Assembly: GCF_008017835.1 (NCBI RefSeq)
Contig: NZ_VRLT01000029.1
Span: 297,559 to 361,558, forward strand
Reading direction: 5' to 3'
DNA: 64,000 nt
From: Mesonia sp. HuA40
GTDB lineage: Bacteria > Bacteroidota > Bacteroidia > Flavobacteriales > Flavobacteriaceae
Position numbers and translations under genes: made by a program. Positions 26,363-34,205 of the stretch are shown piece after piece; position 1 is the first letter of the stretch, and every line of letters begins with the position of its first letter. The notes under the pieces were generated by a model. That model had not been told where the DNA came from. It did not search any database and saw only the letters and a program-made list of their open reading frames with translations.

Positions 26363-27519
26363 GTAACGCCCAAATAGAAATACAATTAATTGCAGCTCTG
26401 GCGGCAATGGCTTGCGCAATACCGGGAGTTTTCTTGGTGCTTAGAAAGATGGCTATGATAAGCGATGCCATTAGCCATTCCATTTTACCAGGACTAGTAG
26501 TTGGTTTTTTTATCACGCAAGATTTAAACTCTCCTTGGCTAATTCTGTTGGCAGCTGTCACTGGCGTACTCACGGTAGTGCTGGTAGAATTTATTCAAAA
26601 AACCAGGTTGGTGAAAGAAGATACAGCAATAGGATTGGTTTTTCCGGCCTTATTTAGTGTTGGGGTAATCTTAATTGCTCAAAATGCTAATGATGTTCAT
26701 CTTGATATAGATGCAGTACTGCTTGGCGAATTAGCTTTCGCTCCGTTTGATCGACTACTAGTAGGAGATATAGATCTTGGTCCGAAATCTTTATGGGTTA
26801 TTGGCTGTATTTTATTTATGAGTCTTAGTTTACTGATTTTGTTTTTTAAAGAATTAAAAATGAGTACATTCGATAAAGGCTTGGCTACTAGTCTAGGTTT
26901 TTCACCCTTACTGATTCATTACGGTCTTATGAGTGTTTCTTCTGTAACTATTGTGGGAGCTTTTGATGCTGTGGGAGCGGTTTTGGTGGTTGCCCTCATC
27001 ATTGCACCTGCAGCCACAGCTTATCTTCTTACCAACAGTTTAAAAAAGATGCTGATTTTAAGTCTGCTTTTCGGAGTCTTCTCGGCTTTGGTAGGCTATT
27101 GGTTAGCGCACTGGTTAGATGCCTCAATCGCTGGATCTATGACAAGCGTTTTGGGTATACTTTTTTTATTGGTGTTTATGTTTGCGCCAAGACAAGGGGT
27201 AATATCAGCTATCTTTAAAGAAAAGCAACAACGCAAAGAGGTCTCTTTATTGATATTTCTTTTGCACTTACAAAATCATGAAGACCCGCTAGAGAGACAT
27301 ATCAATCATTTGCAAGAGCATATTAATTGGCATCGTATTCAAGCCAAAACCGTGGTAGATCTCGCTAAAAAAAATAATCTTATTGAAATCGAAAATCAGG
27401 TAATTAATTTATCAGATAAAGGCCTGCAGTTCACCGAAGAGGCTTTGAAGTACATTACTACCAATAAACCTACGGCTATAGAAGATTTAAAAAACAAATT
27501 CTTTTTATTTCGGGGATAA
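26359..27519 (+). CDS. Metal ABC transporter permease with C-terminal winged-helix-like domain (second)
   Basis: A 386-aa paralogue of the preceding permease, with the matching signature VLRKMAMISDAISHSILPG near residue 25-45 and GAVLVVALIIAPAATAYLL near 210. The core again extends to about 280 and is followed by about 100 cytoplasmic residues (EVSLLIFLLHLQNHEDPLE onward). These can be drawn as a winged helix with a terminal INLSDKGLQFTEEALKYI. Two permeases in one operon suggest a heterodimeric channel. The extra domains may sense metal or bind the regulator; that is inference. Confidence 0.88.
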   Translation: MSNAQIEIQLIAALAAMACAIPGVFLVLRKMAMISDAISHSILPGLVVGFFITQDLNSPWLILLAAVTGVLTVVLVEFIQKTRLVKEDTAIGLVFPALFSVGVILIAQNANDVHLDIDAVLLGELAFAPFDRLLVGDIDLGPKSLWVIGCILFMSLSLLILFFKELKMSTFDKGLATSLGFSPLLIHYGLMSVSSVTIVGAFDAVGAVLVVALIIAPAATAYLLTNSLKKMLILSLLFGVFSALVGYWLAHWLDASIAGSMTSVLGILFLLVFMFAPRQGVISAIFKEKQQRKEVSLLIFLLHLQNHEDPLERHINHLQEHINWHRIQAKTVVDLAKKNNLIEIENQVINLSDKGLQFTEEALKYITTNKPTAIEDLKNKFFLFRG

Positions 27520-27533
27520 TTAAAATAATAAAC

Positions 27534-27968
27534 ATGAAAAATTCATATAAAACATTTGGCTTGCTACTATTTTTACTCTTGAGTTTAATGACCTATGCCC
27601 AACAAAAACCAGCTATACAAATTGTAGGTAAATTAGTTTTAGGCCAGTCGGTTCAAGTTTTTCAAGAATACAATTTAGTCTTTGATGATGTGGCACAAGA
27701 TTCCCGATGTCCAGAATCGGTAACCTGTGTTTGGGCGGGTGAGGCTAAGGTGAAATTAAAACTTTATAAGAACACCGAATTAGTGGCGGAGCAGATTTTA
27801 AGTGTATCGGGAAAAGGGAATGCGTTAGCTTCACCAATTTTTGAGAAATATTGGTCACCTGAGCAGCAATTGCGATTGGTCAATTTAATGCCTTATCCAA
27901 AAGCTCAACAACCTATTGATAAAAGCGACTATTATCTACAAATCGATACTCAAGTAAAAGTAAACTAG
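27534..27968 (+). CDS. Exported protein of unknown function with SRCP...CVWAGEA motif
   Basis: A 144-aa protein with a signal peptide ending at YAQ (residue 22). The mature part contains DSRCPESVTCVWAGEAKVKL, with a cysteine pair seven residues apart that probably forms a disulfide. I know this motif from small uncharacterised periplasmic or lipoprotein domains but no function. It begins 14 bases after the second permease and is probably the last gene of the manganese operon, followed by a terminator. A periplasmic role linked to metal uptake is possible but unproved. Confidence 0.65.
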   Translation: MKNSYKTFGLLLFLLLSLMTYAQQKPAIQIVGKLVLGQSVQVFQEYNLVFDDVAQDSRCPESVTCVWAGEAKVKLKLYKNTELVAEQILSVSGKGNALASPIFEKYWSPEQQLRLVNLMPYPKAQQPIDKSDYYLQIDTQVKVN

Positions 27969-28002
27969 TTAATAATAGGAACTAAAAGTATAGCTATTAA
28001 AC

Positions 28003-28032
28003 AAAAAGCTTACTTTAATGAGTAGCCTTTTT
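28003..28032. terminator. Probable bidirectional terminator between the Mn and Feo operons
   Basis: Arms AAAAAGCTTACT and AGTAGCCTTTTT around TTAATG pair with one bulge, with A-rich left and T-rich right sides. It lies between the convergent exported-protein gene and the 47-aa Cys-rich gene. Confidence 0.65.
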
Positions 28033-28049
28033 ATTTCTTATATATCAGT

Positions 28050-28193
28050 TTAATCGCAGCATCCTTTACCCGTTGTACCACAGGCTTTTGTACTGCTTTT
28101 TTTCTTTAAGAACCCTGGGGTCCAAATCAATTTCGTAAACAAATAGAGTAATGCTCCTGTGAAAGTGATAAGTACTAATATTTCTTGTAACAT
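28050..28193 (-). CDS. Small Cys-rich membrane protein following feoB (FeoB-associated type)
   Basis: A 47-aa frame from ATG 28193: a membrane segment (EILVLITFTGALLYLFTKLI), then a basic linker and a tail with cysteines in KACGTTGKGCCD. This matches the FeoB-associated Cys-rich membrane protein family in size, layout and position. It starts 10 bases after the feoB stop, so it is the third gene of feoA-feoB-x. Its role in Fe2+ uptake is not established; the CC tail could hold metal. Confidence 0.78.
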   Translation of the reverse strand: MLQEILVLITFTGALLYLFTKLIWTPGFLKKKSSTKACGTTGKGCCD

Positions 28194-28203
28194 AATAACT
28201 TAT

Positions 28204-30303
28204 TTATTTTAAGAATTGAAACGCGATTAAAGCAGCCACGTATGCCATAAGGGTCATCGCTACAAATTGTATGGTCGGCCATTTCCACGAGTTGGTTTCA
28301 CGTTTTACAATGGCTAAGGTGCTCATACACTGCATAGCAAAAGCATAAAAGAGTAGTAAGCTTATTCCACTTGCAAAGGTAAATAAAGGGCCTCCCAAGA
28401 TAGGATTTTGTTCGGCTGCCATTCGGCTTTTGATGGTTTGCTCATTATCGCTTCCTACACTATAAATAGTAGCTAAAGTACCTACAAAAACCTCTCTGGC
28501 GGCAAACGAACTAATGATTGCAATACCAATCTTCCAATCATAACCTAATGGAGCCACGGCAGGTTCAATGGCTTTCCCCATATACCCAATATAAGAGTTT
28601 TCTAATTTTAACGAAGCTACCTCGGTGTCAAACTCTTCTTCGCTTAGAGTATCGCCGTAATTTTCGATTACAATTTCTTCTGCGTTTTTAAATTCTTCTG
28701 TGGGGCCATAACTGGCGAGCACCCAAAGTATAATCGAAATGGCTAAAATAATTTTACCTGCGCCAAAGACAAAAGATTTTGTTTTTTCAACCACGTTGAT
28801 AGCAACGTTTTTAAAAAGAGGAAGTTTATAATCGGGCATTTCTATAACAAAATAGCTTTTGCTTCGCATTTTAAGCAACTTGTTAAGCACCCAGGCTGAA
28901 AATACCGACATACCAAAGCCAAGTAAATACAATAACATTAGCGTAAGCCCCTGTAAATTAAACAAGCCTAATACGCGTTCATCTGGAATAACTAAAGAAA
29001 TGATGATTAAATATACGGGTAATCGAGCCGAGCAGGTTGTAAAAGGAACTACCAAAATGGTGATGAGCCGTTCTTTCCAATCTTCAATATTTCGAGTAGC
29101 CATTACAGCTGGAATTGCACAGGCCGTACCCGAAACCAATGGAACAACACTTTTTCCGCTTAAGCCAAATCTTTTCATGATTTTATCCATCAAAAAAACC
29201 ACTCGGCTCATATAGCCACTTTCTTCTAGAATCGAGATAAAAAGAAATAAAAAGGCAATTTGAGGTATAAAAATCACCACGCCTCCAATACCAGGAATTA
29301 TACCTTCGGCAATAAGGTCGGTAAACATGCCTGGGGGCAAACTGTCTTTGGCCCACTCGCTAAAAGAAGCAAAGGTAGAATCGATGAAGTCCATAGGGTA
29401 GCTCGACCAATCATAAATCGCTTGAAAAATCAAAAGCATAATGCCAAAAAAAATGGCGTATCCCCATACTTTATGCGTCAAAACACGGTCTAAACGACCA
29501 CGCAAATCTTTGGCAGCATTTACATCTTTGGTAAAGCCTTGTTTTAGAACACCATTGATAAATTGATAGCGAGCAATGGTTTCCTTTTGCTGTAATCGTT
29601 TAAGTTCGGAGTGTGCTTTTGGAGTAAAATCGCTGTCGGGCAAAATTGCCTTACGATTCAAATTGCCAAAATTAACATCTTGGGTAATCACTAACCATAG
29701 TTTGTATAGTGATTGGTTAGGAAAAGCCTGACGTAAGCGATCAAAATAGGTCGGATCAATGCTCGAAGCGTTGACACAGGGTTCTGTAGACAAATTTTGG
29801 TATTGAATAATAAGTTCTTTCAAATAATCAATACCCGTATTTTTGCGCGAGCTTACCAGTGCAATCTTGGTTTTTAACTCTTTTTCAAGCACCGGTATAT
29901 CAAGACTAATTCCTTTGCGGTCCATTCGGTCTGCCATATTGATCACCAATATGGTAGGAAGCCCCAAATCTTTTATTTGCGTAAAAAGCAATAAATTGCG
30001 CTTAAGATTCTCTACGTCACTAATTACTACGGCAACATCTGGATAATCTTTATCGTTTTTATTTAATAAAAGCTCGATAACTAGGTTTTCGTCTAATGAA
30101 GAGGCATTTAAACTATAAGTACCCGGTAGATCTAGAATATGTGCTTTGTGAGTACGAGATAATTTGGCTACACCTTCTTTTTTCTCCACCGTAATCCCAG
30201 GATAATTCCCTACTTGCTGGTTTAGCCCGGTAAGCTGATTAAATACAGAGGTTTTACCGGTATTGGGATTACCTATTAGCGCTACATTTAATTGTTTGGC
30301 CAT
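28204..30303 (-). CDS. feoB: Ferrous iron transporter FeoB
   Basis: A 699-aa Fe2+ transporter of the inner membrane. The N-terminal G domain has G1 GNPNTGKTS at residues 11-19, G3 in DLPGTYSL near 59, and G4 NMADRMDRKG near 121; the usual NxxD is kept. The helical spacer runs to about 270. The membrane domain has the Gate repeats with GTACAIPAVMATRN near 395 and a second copy near 650 (FYAFAMQCMSTLAIVKRE). Cysteines C395, C425 and those of the second Gate are at typical places. It lies 5 bases after feoA. Confidence 0.96.
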   Translation of the reverse strand: MAKQLNVALIGNPNTGKTSVFNQLTGLNQQVGNYPGITVEKKEGVAKLSRTHKAHILDLPGTYSLNASSLDENLVIELLLNKNDKDYPDVAVVISDVENLKRNLLLFTQIKDLGLPTILVINMADRMDRKGISLDIPVLEKELKTKIALVSSRKNTGIDYLKELIIQYQNLSTEPCVNASSIDPTYFDRLRQAFPNQSLYKLWLVITQDVNFGNLNRKAILPDSDFTPKAHSELKRLQQKETIARYQFINGVLKQGFTKDVNAAKDLRGRLDRVLTHKVWGYAIFFGIMLLIFQAIYDWSSYPMDFIDSTFASFSEWAKDSLPPGMFTDLIAEGIIPGIGGVVIFIPQIAFLFLFISILEESGYMSRVVFLMDKIMKRFGLSGKSVVPLVSGTACAIPAVMATRNIEDWKERLITILVVPFTTCSARLPVYLIIISLVIPDERVLGLFNLQGLTLMLLYLLGFGMSVFSAWVLNKLLKMRSKSYFVIEMPDYKLPLFKNVAINVVEKTKSFVFGAGKIILAISIILWVLASYGPTEEFKNAEEIVIENYGDTLSEEEFDTEVASLKLENSYIGYMGKAIEPAVAPLGYDWKIGIAIISSFAAREVFVGTLATIYSVGSDNEQTIKSRMAAEQNPILGGPLFTFASGISLLLFYAFAMQCMSTLAIVKRETNSWKWPTIQFVAMTLMAYVAALIAFQFLK

Positions 30304-30308
30304 AATTA

Positions 30309-30533
30309 CTATGCTAATTCAACTTCAATCTTTTCGGCGATATCTTTACGGATGGCTACATAACTCCCATTGATGTTTAAATATAACGGATCTTTAAAAG
30401 GAGCGATTTGCAACAACTCGATTGCATTGCCTGGTAGGCAACCCATTTCAAGTAACTTGAGTGGTATACTGTCATCGCAGAATTTTTTAACTACTGCACG
30501 CTGTCCGCGTTTTAATTGAGCTACGGTTGGCAT
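30309..30533 (-). CDS. feoA: FeoA, small SH3-like partner of FeoB
   Basis: A 74-aa FeoA protein with the SH3-like fold signature: LKLLEMGCLPGNAIELLQ, then IAPFKDPLYLNINGSYVAIRKDIAEKIEVE. A longer frame to 30611 exists, but its first 26 codons run through the terminator of the upstream SCO gene and the promoter box, so I start at ATG 30533 (MPTVAQLKRGQ). It contains a copy of the recurrent decamer CTTTACGGAT (30344-30353). Confidence 0.93.
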   Translation of the reverse strand: MPTVAQLKRGQRAVVKKFCDDSIPLKLLEMGCLPGNAIELLQIAPFKDPLYLNINGSYVAIRKDIAEKIEVELA

Positions 30534-30562
30534 GATTTTATTTAGATTGAATTTAAACAAAG

Positions 30563-30570
30563 CAAAAGTA
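30563..30570 (-). promoter_or_regulatory. Candidate -7 box of the feoAB operon
   Basis: The minus strand reads TACTTTTG, a perfect TAnnTTTG, 29 bases before the feoA ATG and immediately downstream of the SCO-gene terminator. It fixes the feoA start. Confidence 0.5.
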
Positions 30571-30572
30571 AC

Positions 30573-30602
30573 AAAAAAAAGCCCAATATTCTGGGCTTTT
30601 TT
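30573..30602 (-). terminator. Intrinsic terminator of the SCO gene
   Basis: Arms AGCCCA and TGGGCT around ATATTC, flanked by A7 and T6 runs. It begins 8 bases after the SCO-gene stop on the minus strand. Confidence 0.85.
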
Positions 30603-30610
30603 AAAAATCA

Positions 30611-31294
30611 TTATTTTTTCTCCCTAGCTTGAATTTTTTTCAATGTTTTTACGTCTTCTATAAGCTCCTCTATAGCTTCTGGGTCTGTACCATCATAAAA
30701 TTTTCTAATACGACGTTTATTGTCGATTAAGGTGAAGTTCTCGGTGTGAATCATATCATAGGGTCCGCCATCTCCTTGAGTTTTGGCTACGCAATAAGAC
30801 TTTCTGGCCAAGTCATAAATCTGTTTTTTGTCACCAGTAACCAAGTTCCATTTACTATCGATAACGCCCTTCTTTTGGGCATAACGTTTAAGTTGAGCCA
30901 CGGTATCTATATCGGGTGTGACGGTATGCGACAGCAGCATAACCTCTTCATCGTTTTTATAAACCTCTTGAAGCTTGGCCATATGGTCTGTCATTATAGG
31001 GCAAATGGTTTGGCAGGTGGTAAAGAAAAAATCGGCGATATAAATTTTACCTGCATAATCTTCTTGCGTTATGGTGTCACCGTTTTGATTAATCAATTCA
31101 AAATCGGCAATTTTATGATATTTACGAATGTATTGAACCGTAGTATCAACCAATTCTTTGTTTACCATACTGGGTTGATAAATAGGTAGATTGGGTTCAG
31201 GTACTTTAAGTTGGTATATCGCAGTAACTATAATGGCCGAAAGCACCAACATGACCACGGCAAAAAATTTATACTTGGCAAAAAATTGTAGCAT
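30611..31294 (-). CDS. SCO1/SenC-family copper chaperone
   Basis: A 227-aa protein with one N-terminal membrane anchor (about 8-26) and a thioredoxin-like periplasmic domain. The copper-binding motif CQTICPIM near residue 96 and the conserved His in YDMIHTENFTLID near 183 are present. SCO proteins deliver copper to the CuA site of cytochrome oxidase or keep its thiols reduced. It is separated from feoA by its own terminator, so it is not part of the Feo operon despite the metal theme. Confidence 0.92.
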   Translation of the reverse strand: MLQFFAKYKFFAVVMLVLSAIIVTAIYQLKVPEPNLPIYQPSMVNKELVDTTVQYIRKYHKIADFELINQNGDTITQEDYAGKIYIADFFFTTCQTICPIMTDHMAKLQEVYKNDEEVMLLSHTVTPDIDTVAQLKRYAQKKGVIDSKWNLVTGDKKQIYDLARKSYCVAKTQGDGGPYDMIHTENFTLIDNKRRIRKFYDGTDPEAIEELIEDVKTLKKIQAREKK

Positions 31295-31628
31295 CTTTTT
31301 TTATGCAAAATTACGCAATTTAGAGAGCAAGCACGCGCTTTATTGTTAAAAATTAAAAGTCTTTGCGTTAGGGATAGAGCGGCATGTCTGAGCTCTTTTG
31401 AGGGTGGTTGAACCCGAAAAAAGCGAGTAGCGAAAGCCCGACTTGGAATGCTTTATTGAGCATTGCGTTTCATGTTGTAGTAAAAATTGTAAACGTAAAT
31501 AATAAAGCGTTTTTTTAAGCCAAGTAACGCCCAAAATTTATGAAATTTTAAGGCATAGCTTTACGGGCTATATTTTTTTAAGCCACAAGAAAACAGTACT
31601 TTTGTGCGATTTTTATAATGTAGAAAAT
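31295..31628. other. Intergenic region (334 bp) with a dispersed repeat and the rseP promoter
   Basis: This divergent gap holds a copy of an intergenic repeat at 31366-31442 and a -7 box TACTTTTG (31597-31604) 24 bases before the rseP ATG. An octamer CTTTACGG from the recurrent-word family lies at 31559-31566. A 62-codon open frame over the repeat has no protein character. I see no other gene. Confidence 0.6.
31366..31442 (-). repeat. Intergenic repeat element, copy 1
   Basis: On the minus strand the element begins CGGGCTTTCGCTACTCGCTT, has a central GGGT-TCAACC-ACCC hairpin, and ends CCGCTCTATCCCTAAC. The ends match those of the element at 38980-39050, while the middle differs. It is more GC-rich than its surroundings. 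The element is of the kind scattered between genes in flavobacterial genomes. Confidence 0.6.
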
Positions 31629-32948
31629 ATGAGCCCATTTGCAATTAAAGCGATACAGTTACTATTAAGCCTTTCATTTTTAATTGTTTTACACGAATTA
31701 GGTCATTTTATACCGGCCAAAATTTTTAAAACCCGTGTTGAAAAATTCTTTTTATTTTTTGATGTGAAATTCGCGCTTTTTAAGAAAAAAATTGGTGATA
31801 CGGTGTATGGGATTGGCTGGTTGCCTTTAGGCGGATATGTGAAAATATCTGGGATGATAGATGAGAGTATGGATAAAGAGCAAATGGCTGAAGAACCCAA
31901 AGAATGGGAGTTTAGAAGCAAACCAGCTTGGCAAAGATTAATCATTATGCTTGGTGGGGTTACAGTTAATATTATCTTGGGTTTTCTTATTTATATGATG
32001 ATACTCTTTGTTTGGGGCAGTAATTATGTTACGCAAGATGGGATACCTAACGGTTTTAGTGTGGCTGAGCCTTTACAAGAGTATGGTTTTAAAGATGGTG
32101 ACCGTATTGTGAGTGTAAATGGCGAAGCCTTAGAAAACCAATTGAGCATTAATAGTTATTTGATGGTTCGCGACGCTAGTGAGGTTGAGGTGTTACACCA
32201 AGACGGGACTAAGGAAACCCTGCAATTGCCAGAAGATATTGGCGTGCAACTTTTTAAGGCTGGTTTTACACAGCCTTTTTCGCCTATGGTAAGTAATACA
32301 ATCGATTCGGTGACCACCGATAGTCCTGCCGAAAAAGCCGGACTAAAGGCAGGAGACCAAGTAATAGCATTTAACAATCAGACAGTAAATAATTTTGTAG
32401 AATTCAACCGATATAAAAATCAGACCGAGGCAAAACGAGTTGAGCTTAGTGTGTTAAGAGGAGCAGACACTTTGAAATTACCGGTGAACTTAGGAGAAGA
32501 GAATATTTTTGGATTTAGACCGAAACCTTTACCAATTACTTTTGAGGAACGCACCTACGGTTTGGGCGAGAGTATTTCGCAAGGTTTTTCTTATACTTAT
32601 TGGACTCTTCACGATTATGTAGCACAGTTTAAGTATGTGTTTACTAAAAAAGGTGCCACTCAAGTGGGAGGTTTTGGAGCAATTGGTAGTTTATTTCCAG
32701 ATGCTTGGGATTGGAGAGCCTTTTGGGGAACCACAGCATTGATTTCAATTATGTTAGCCTTTATGAACATTCTACCAATTCCGGCTTTAGACGGTGGTCA
32801 CGTGATGTTCTTATTGTACGAAATAATTACAGGACGTAAACCTAACGATAAGTTTATGGAGTATGCCCAAATGGTTGGTTTCTTTATTTTAATCGCTTTG
32901 GTACTATATGCTAACGGAAATGATGTGTACCGATGGTTGTTTGAGTAA
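31629..32948 (+). CDS. rseP: RIP metalloprotease RseP (site-2 protease)
   Basis: A 439-aa intramembrane protease that cleaves anti-sigma factors and signal-peptide remnants. The zinc motif HELGH is in VLHELGHFIPAK near residue 20. Two PDZ domains occupy the periplasmic loop (GFKDGDRIVSVNGEAL near 160, SPAEKAGLKAGDQVIAFN near 235). The C-terminal LDG motif is in ILPIPALDGGHVMFL near 388. I start at ATG 31629; a GTG at 31602 in the same frame overlaps the -7 box and is rejected. Confidence 0.94.
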   Translation: MSPFAIKAIQLLLSLSFLIVLHELGHFIPAKIFKTRVEKFFLFFDVKFALFKKKIGDTVYGIGWLPLGGYVKISGMIDESMDKEQMAEEPKEWEFRSKPAWQRLIIMLGGVTVNIILGFLIYMMILFVWGSNYVTQDGIPNGFSVAEPLQEYGFKDGDRIVSVNGEALENQLSINSYLMVRDASEVEVLHQDGTKETLQLPEDIGVQLFKAGFTQPFSPMVSNTIDSVTTDSPAEKAGLKAGDQVIAFNNQTVNNFVEFNRYKNQTEAKRVELSVLRGADTLKLPVNLGEENIFGFRPKPLPITFEERTYGLGESISQGFSYTYWTLHDYVAQFKYVFTKKGATQVGGFGAIGSLFPDAWDWRAFWGTTALISIMLAFMNILPIPALDGGHVMFLLYEIITGRKPNDKFMEYAQMVGFFILIALVLYANGNDVYRWLFE

Positions 32949-32965
32949 AAAAAATTAAAAAAAGT

Positions 32966-32996
32966 TTTGTTCAATTGAAAAAAGCTTTTATATTTG
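32966..32996 (+). promoter_or_regulatory. Full consensus promoter of tRNA-Asn
   Basis: TTTG at 32966-32969 and TATATTTG at 32989-32996 are separated by 19 bases, which is the textbook Bacteroidota -33/-7 arrangement. Transcription should start near 33003, about 30 bases before the tRNA. It is the best promoter in the window and supports the phylum assignment. Confidence 0.85.
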
Positions 32997-33032
32997 CATC
33001 CGCTAAGCAATCATAGCGAAGCAAAATAACCT

Positions 33033-33106
33033 TCCTCTTTAGCTCAGTTGGTTAGAGCATCTGACTGTTAATCAGAGGGTCCTTGGTTCGAGCCCAAGAA
33101 GAGGAG
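33033..33106 (+). tRNA. tRNA-Asn (anticodon GTT)
   Basis: A 74-base cloverleaf. The acceptor arms are TCCTCTT and AAGAGGA, with D arm AGCTCAGTTGGTTAGAGC. The anticodon loop is CTGTTAA with GTT, and the T arm is CTTGG-TTCGAGC-CCAAG. The discriminator base is G, and no CCA is encoded. It is flanked by a consensus promoter and a strong terminator, so it is a single-gene unit. Confidence 0.96.
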
Positions 33107-33108
33107 CG

Positions 33109-33138
33109 AAAAGCCTTACAGCGATGTAAGGCTTTTTT
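33109..33138 (+). terminator. Intrinsic terminator of tRNA-Asn
   Basis: Perfect 12-bp arms AAAAGCCTTACA and TGTAAGGCTTTT around GCGA, followed by more T. It starts three bases after the tRNA. Confidence 0.92.
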
Positions 33139-33514
33139 GTTTTTACCCTAACTTGATGTCTTATTACGTATATATTTTATATTCTAAAAAACTTGATGGC
33201 TATTATGGATCAATCCCATTTTCTGGGTTTTTGATTTTTTAAGCAAATAATTTTTCAAGTCTATACAGGAAGAATTCAGTTCTTCTTACTCCTCTTAATT
33301 GAGCTCTAAATGGATCAAGAACAATAGTTGTGTTTACGCAAAAATTCTAGTTAATCTGTAAAGGAAGAGTTCTGCATTTTTAATTTCCTTAAATTGAGTT
33401 CTAAATACAAGTCAATAATAAAGTATTTCTATACTATTTGTAGTTTAAGGTGATAATTAGTTATTTGTTTATTATTATATTGCTTTATGAATAATGATAA
33501 TACTCATTAAAATT
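33139..33514. other. Gene-free region (376 bp) with an imperfect direct repeat
   Basis: No coding frame with protein character is present. Two related segments about 95 bases apart, at 33265-33312 and 33360-33406, share AGGAAGA-TTC near the left and TTAATTGAG-TCTAAAT or TTAAATTGAG-TCTAAAT at the right. The rest is very AT-rich. It may hold the promoter of the downstream lipoprotein, but no clear -7 box is seen close to its ATG. Confidence 0.45.
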
Positions 33515-34036
33515 ATGAAAAAAATAATTGTATTTCCCATTTTAGTGCTTAGTGCATTTTTTATAGCTTGTGAATCTGAACAAGAGTTAATGCCAGCTTC
33601 CAATACGGTTGAAGCGATACCAGCAGAAGAATTTAAGATTTTTCCTTTGTCTATAAACCTGCCAGATAATTTTCTTGAATCTACCTACGACTTAAGTGAG
33701 CATGATTTAGATGTCTTAATTTCTTCTTGGGTGGAAGAATTGTATGCCCTAGATTTCGCCCCAGAATCAGAATCGTATTATATCGGTTTTGAATTCACTA
33801 TTGATGATAATATTCTGACCTTAAAGCCAGCTGCCAGTGTAAAACTAGCGAGTAACAAAGATGCTGAGCCGAAAAATGCCTGGAAAAAAATGGCTACATT
33901 CGAGGATAAAGAAATTATGCAAAAAGAGGTTGCTAAAGCAGCTCACAAATTGACTAAGAATTCATCTACAAAACAAATCTTTAGCATAAGGGTTAAGCGC
34001 ACTCCAAATCAAATCATGATTGAAAGTAAATCATAA
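33515..34036 (+). CDS. Lipoprotein of unknown function, 173 aa
   Basis: The chain starts MKKIIVFPILVLSAFFIAC, a signal peptide with lipobox FIAC and lipidated Cys 19. I take ATG 33515; an earlier ATG at 33494 would add a seven-residue extension ahead of the signal. The mature part is acidic in the first half (DFAPESESYYIGFEF) and lysine-rich in the second, with no recognised domain. It forms a single-gene unit with a strong terminator directly after. It sits in the periplasm or outer membrane. Confidence 0.68.
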   Translation: MKKIIVFPILVLSAFFIACESEQELMPASNTVEAIPAEEFKIFPLSINLPDNFLESTYDLSEHDLDVLISSWVEELYALDFAPESESYYIGFEFTIDDNILTLKPAASVKLASNKDAEPKNAWKKMATFEDKEIMQKEVAKAAHKLTKNSSTKQIFSIRVKRTPNQIMIESKS

Positions 34037-34059
34037 ATTAAATTAGATTTCAATTGATT

Positions 34060-34084
34060 AAAATCCGCTTTAAGCGGATTTTTT
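34060..34084 (+). terminator. Intrinsic terminator after the lipoprotein gene
   Basis: Perfect 8-bp arms AATCCGCT and AGCGGATT with loop TTA, followed by T6. It lies about 25 bases after the stop at 34036. Confidence 0.88.
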
Positions 34085-34205
34085 AGTAGCGGCTGCTGGG
34101 TAATTCTTGTTGGTACTTTTAAAGACAACTCAAATTTGCCTACATTATTTTAGTTAAATTTTAACATTGCCTTATATTTGCGGGTTTTACCTAAAAAAAA
34201 ACCAA

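Noticed and set aside
30309..30611. Long form of FeoA beginning at 30611
   Set aside because: It would translate through the SCO-gene terminator and the feoA promoter box.
31346..31534. Minus-strand open frame of 62 codons between the SCO gene and rseP
   Set aside because: It lies over the intergenic repeat and has no protein-like pattern or promoter.
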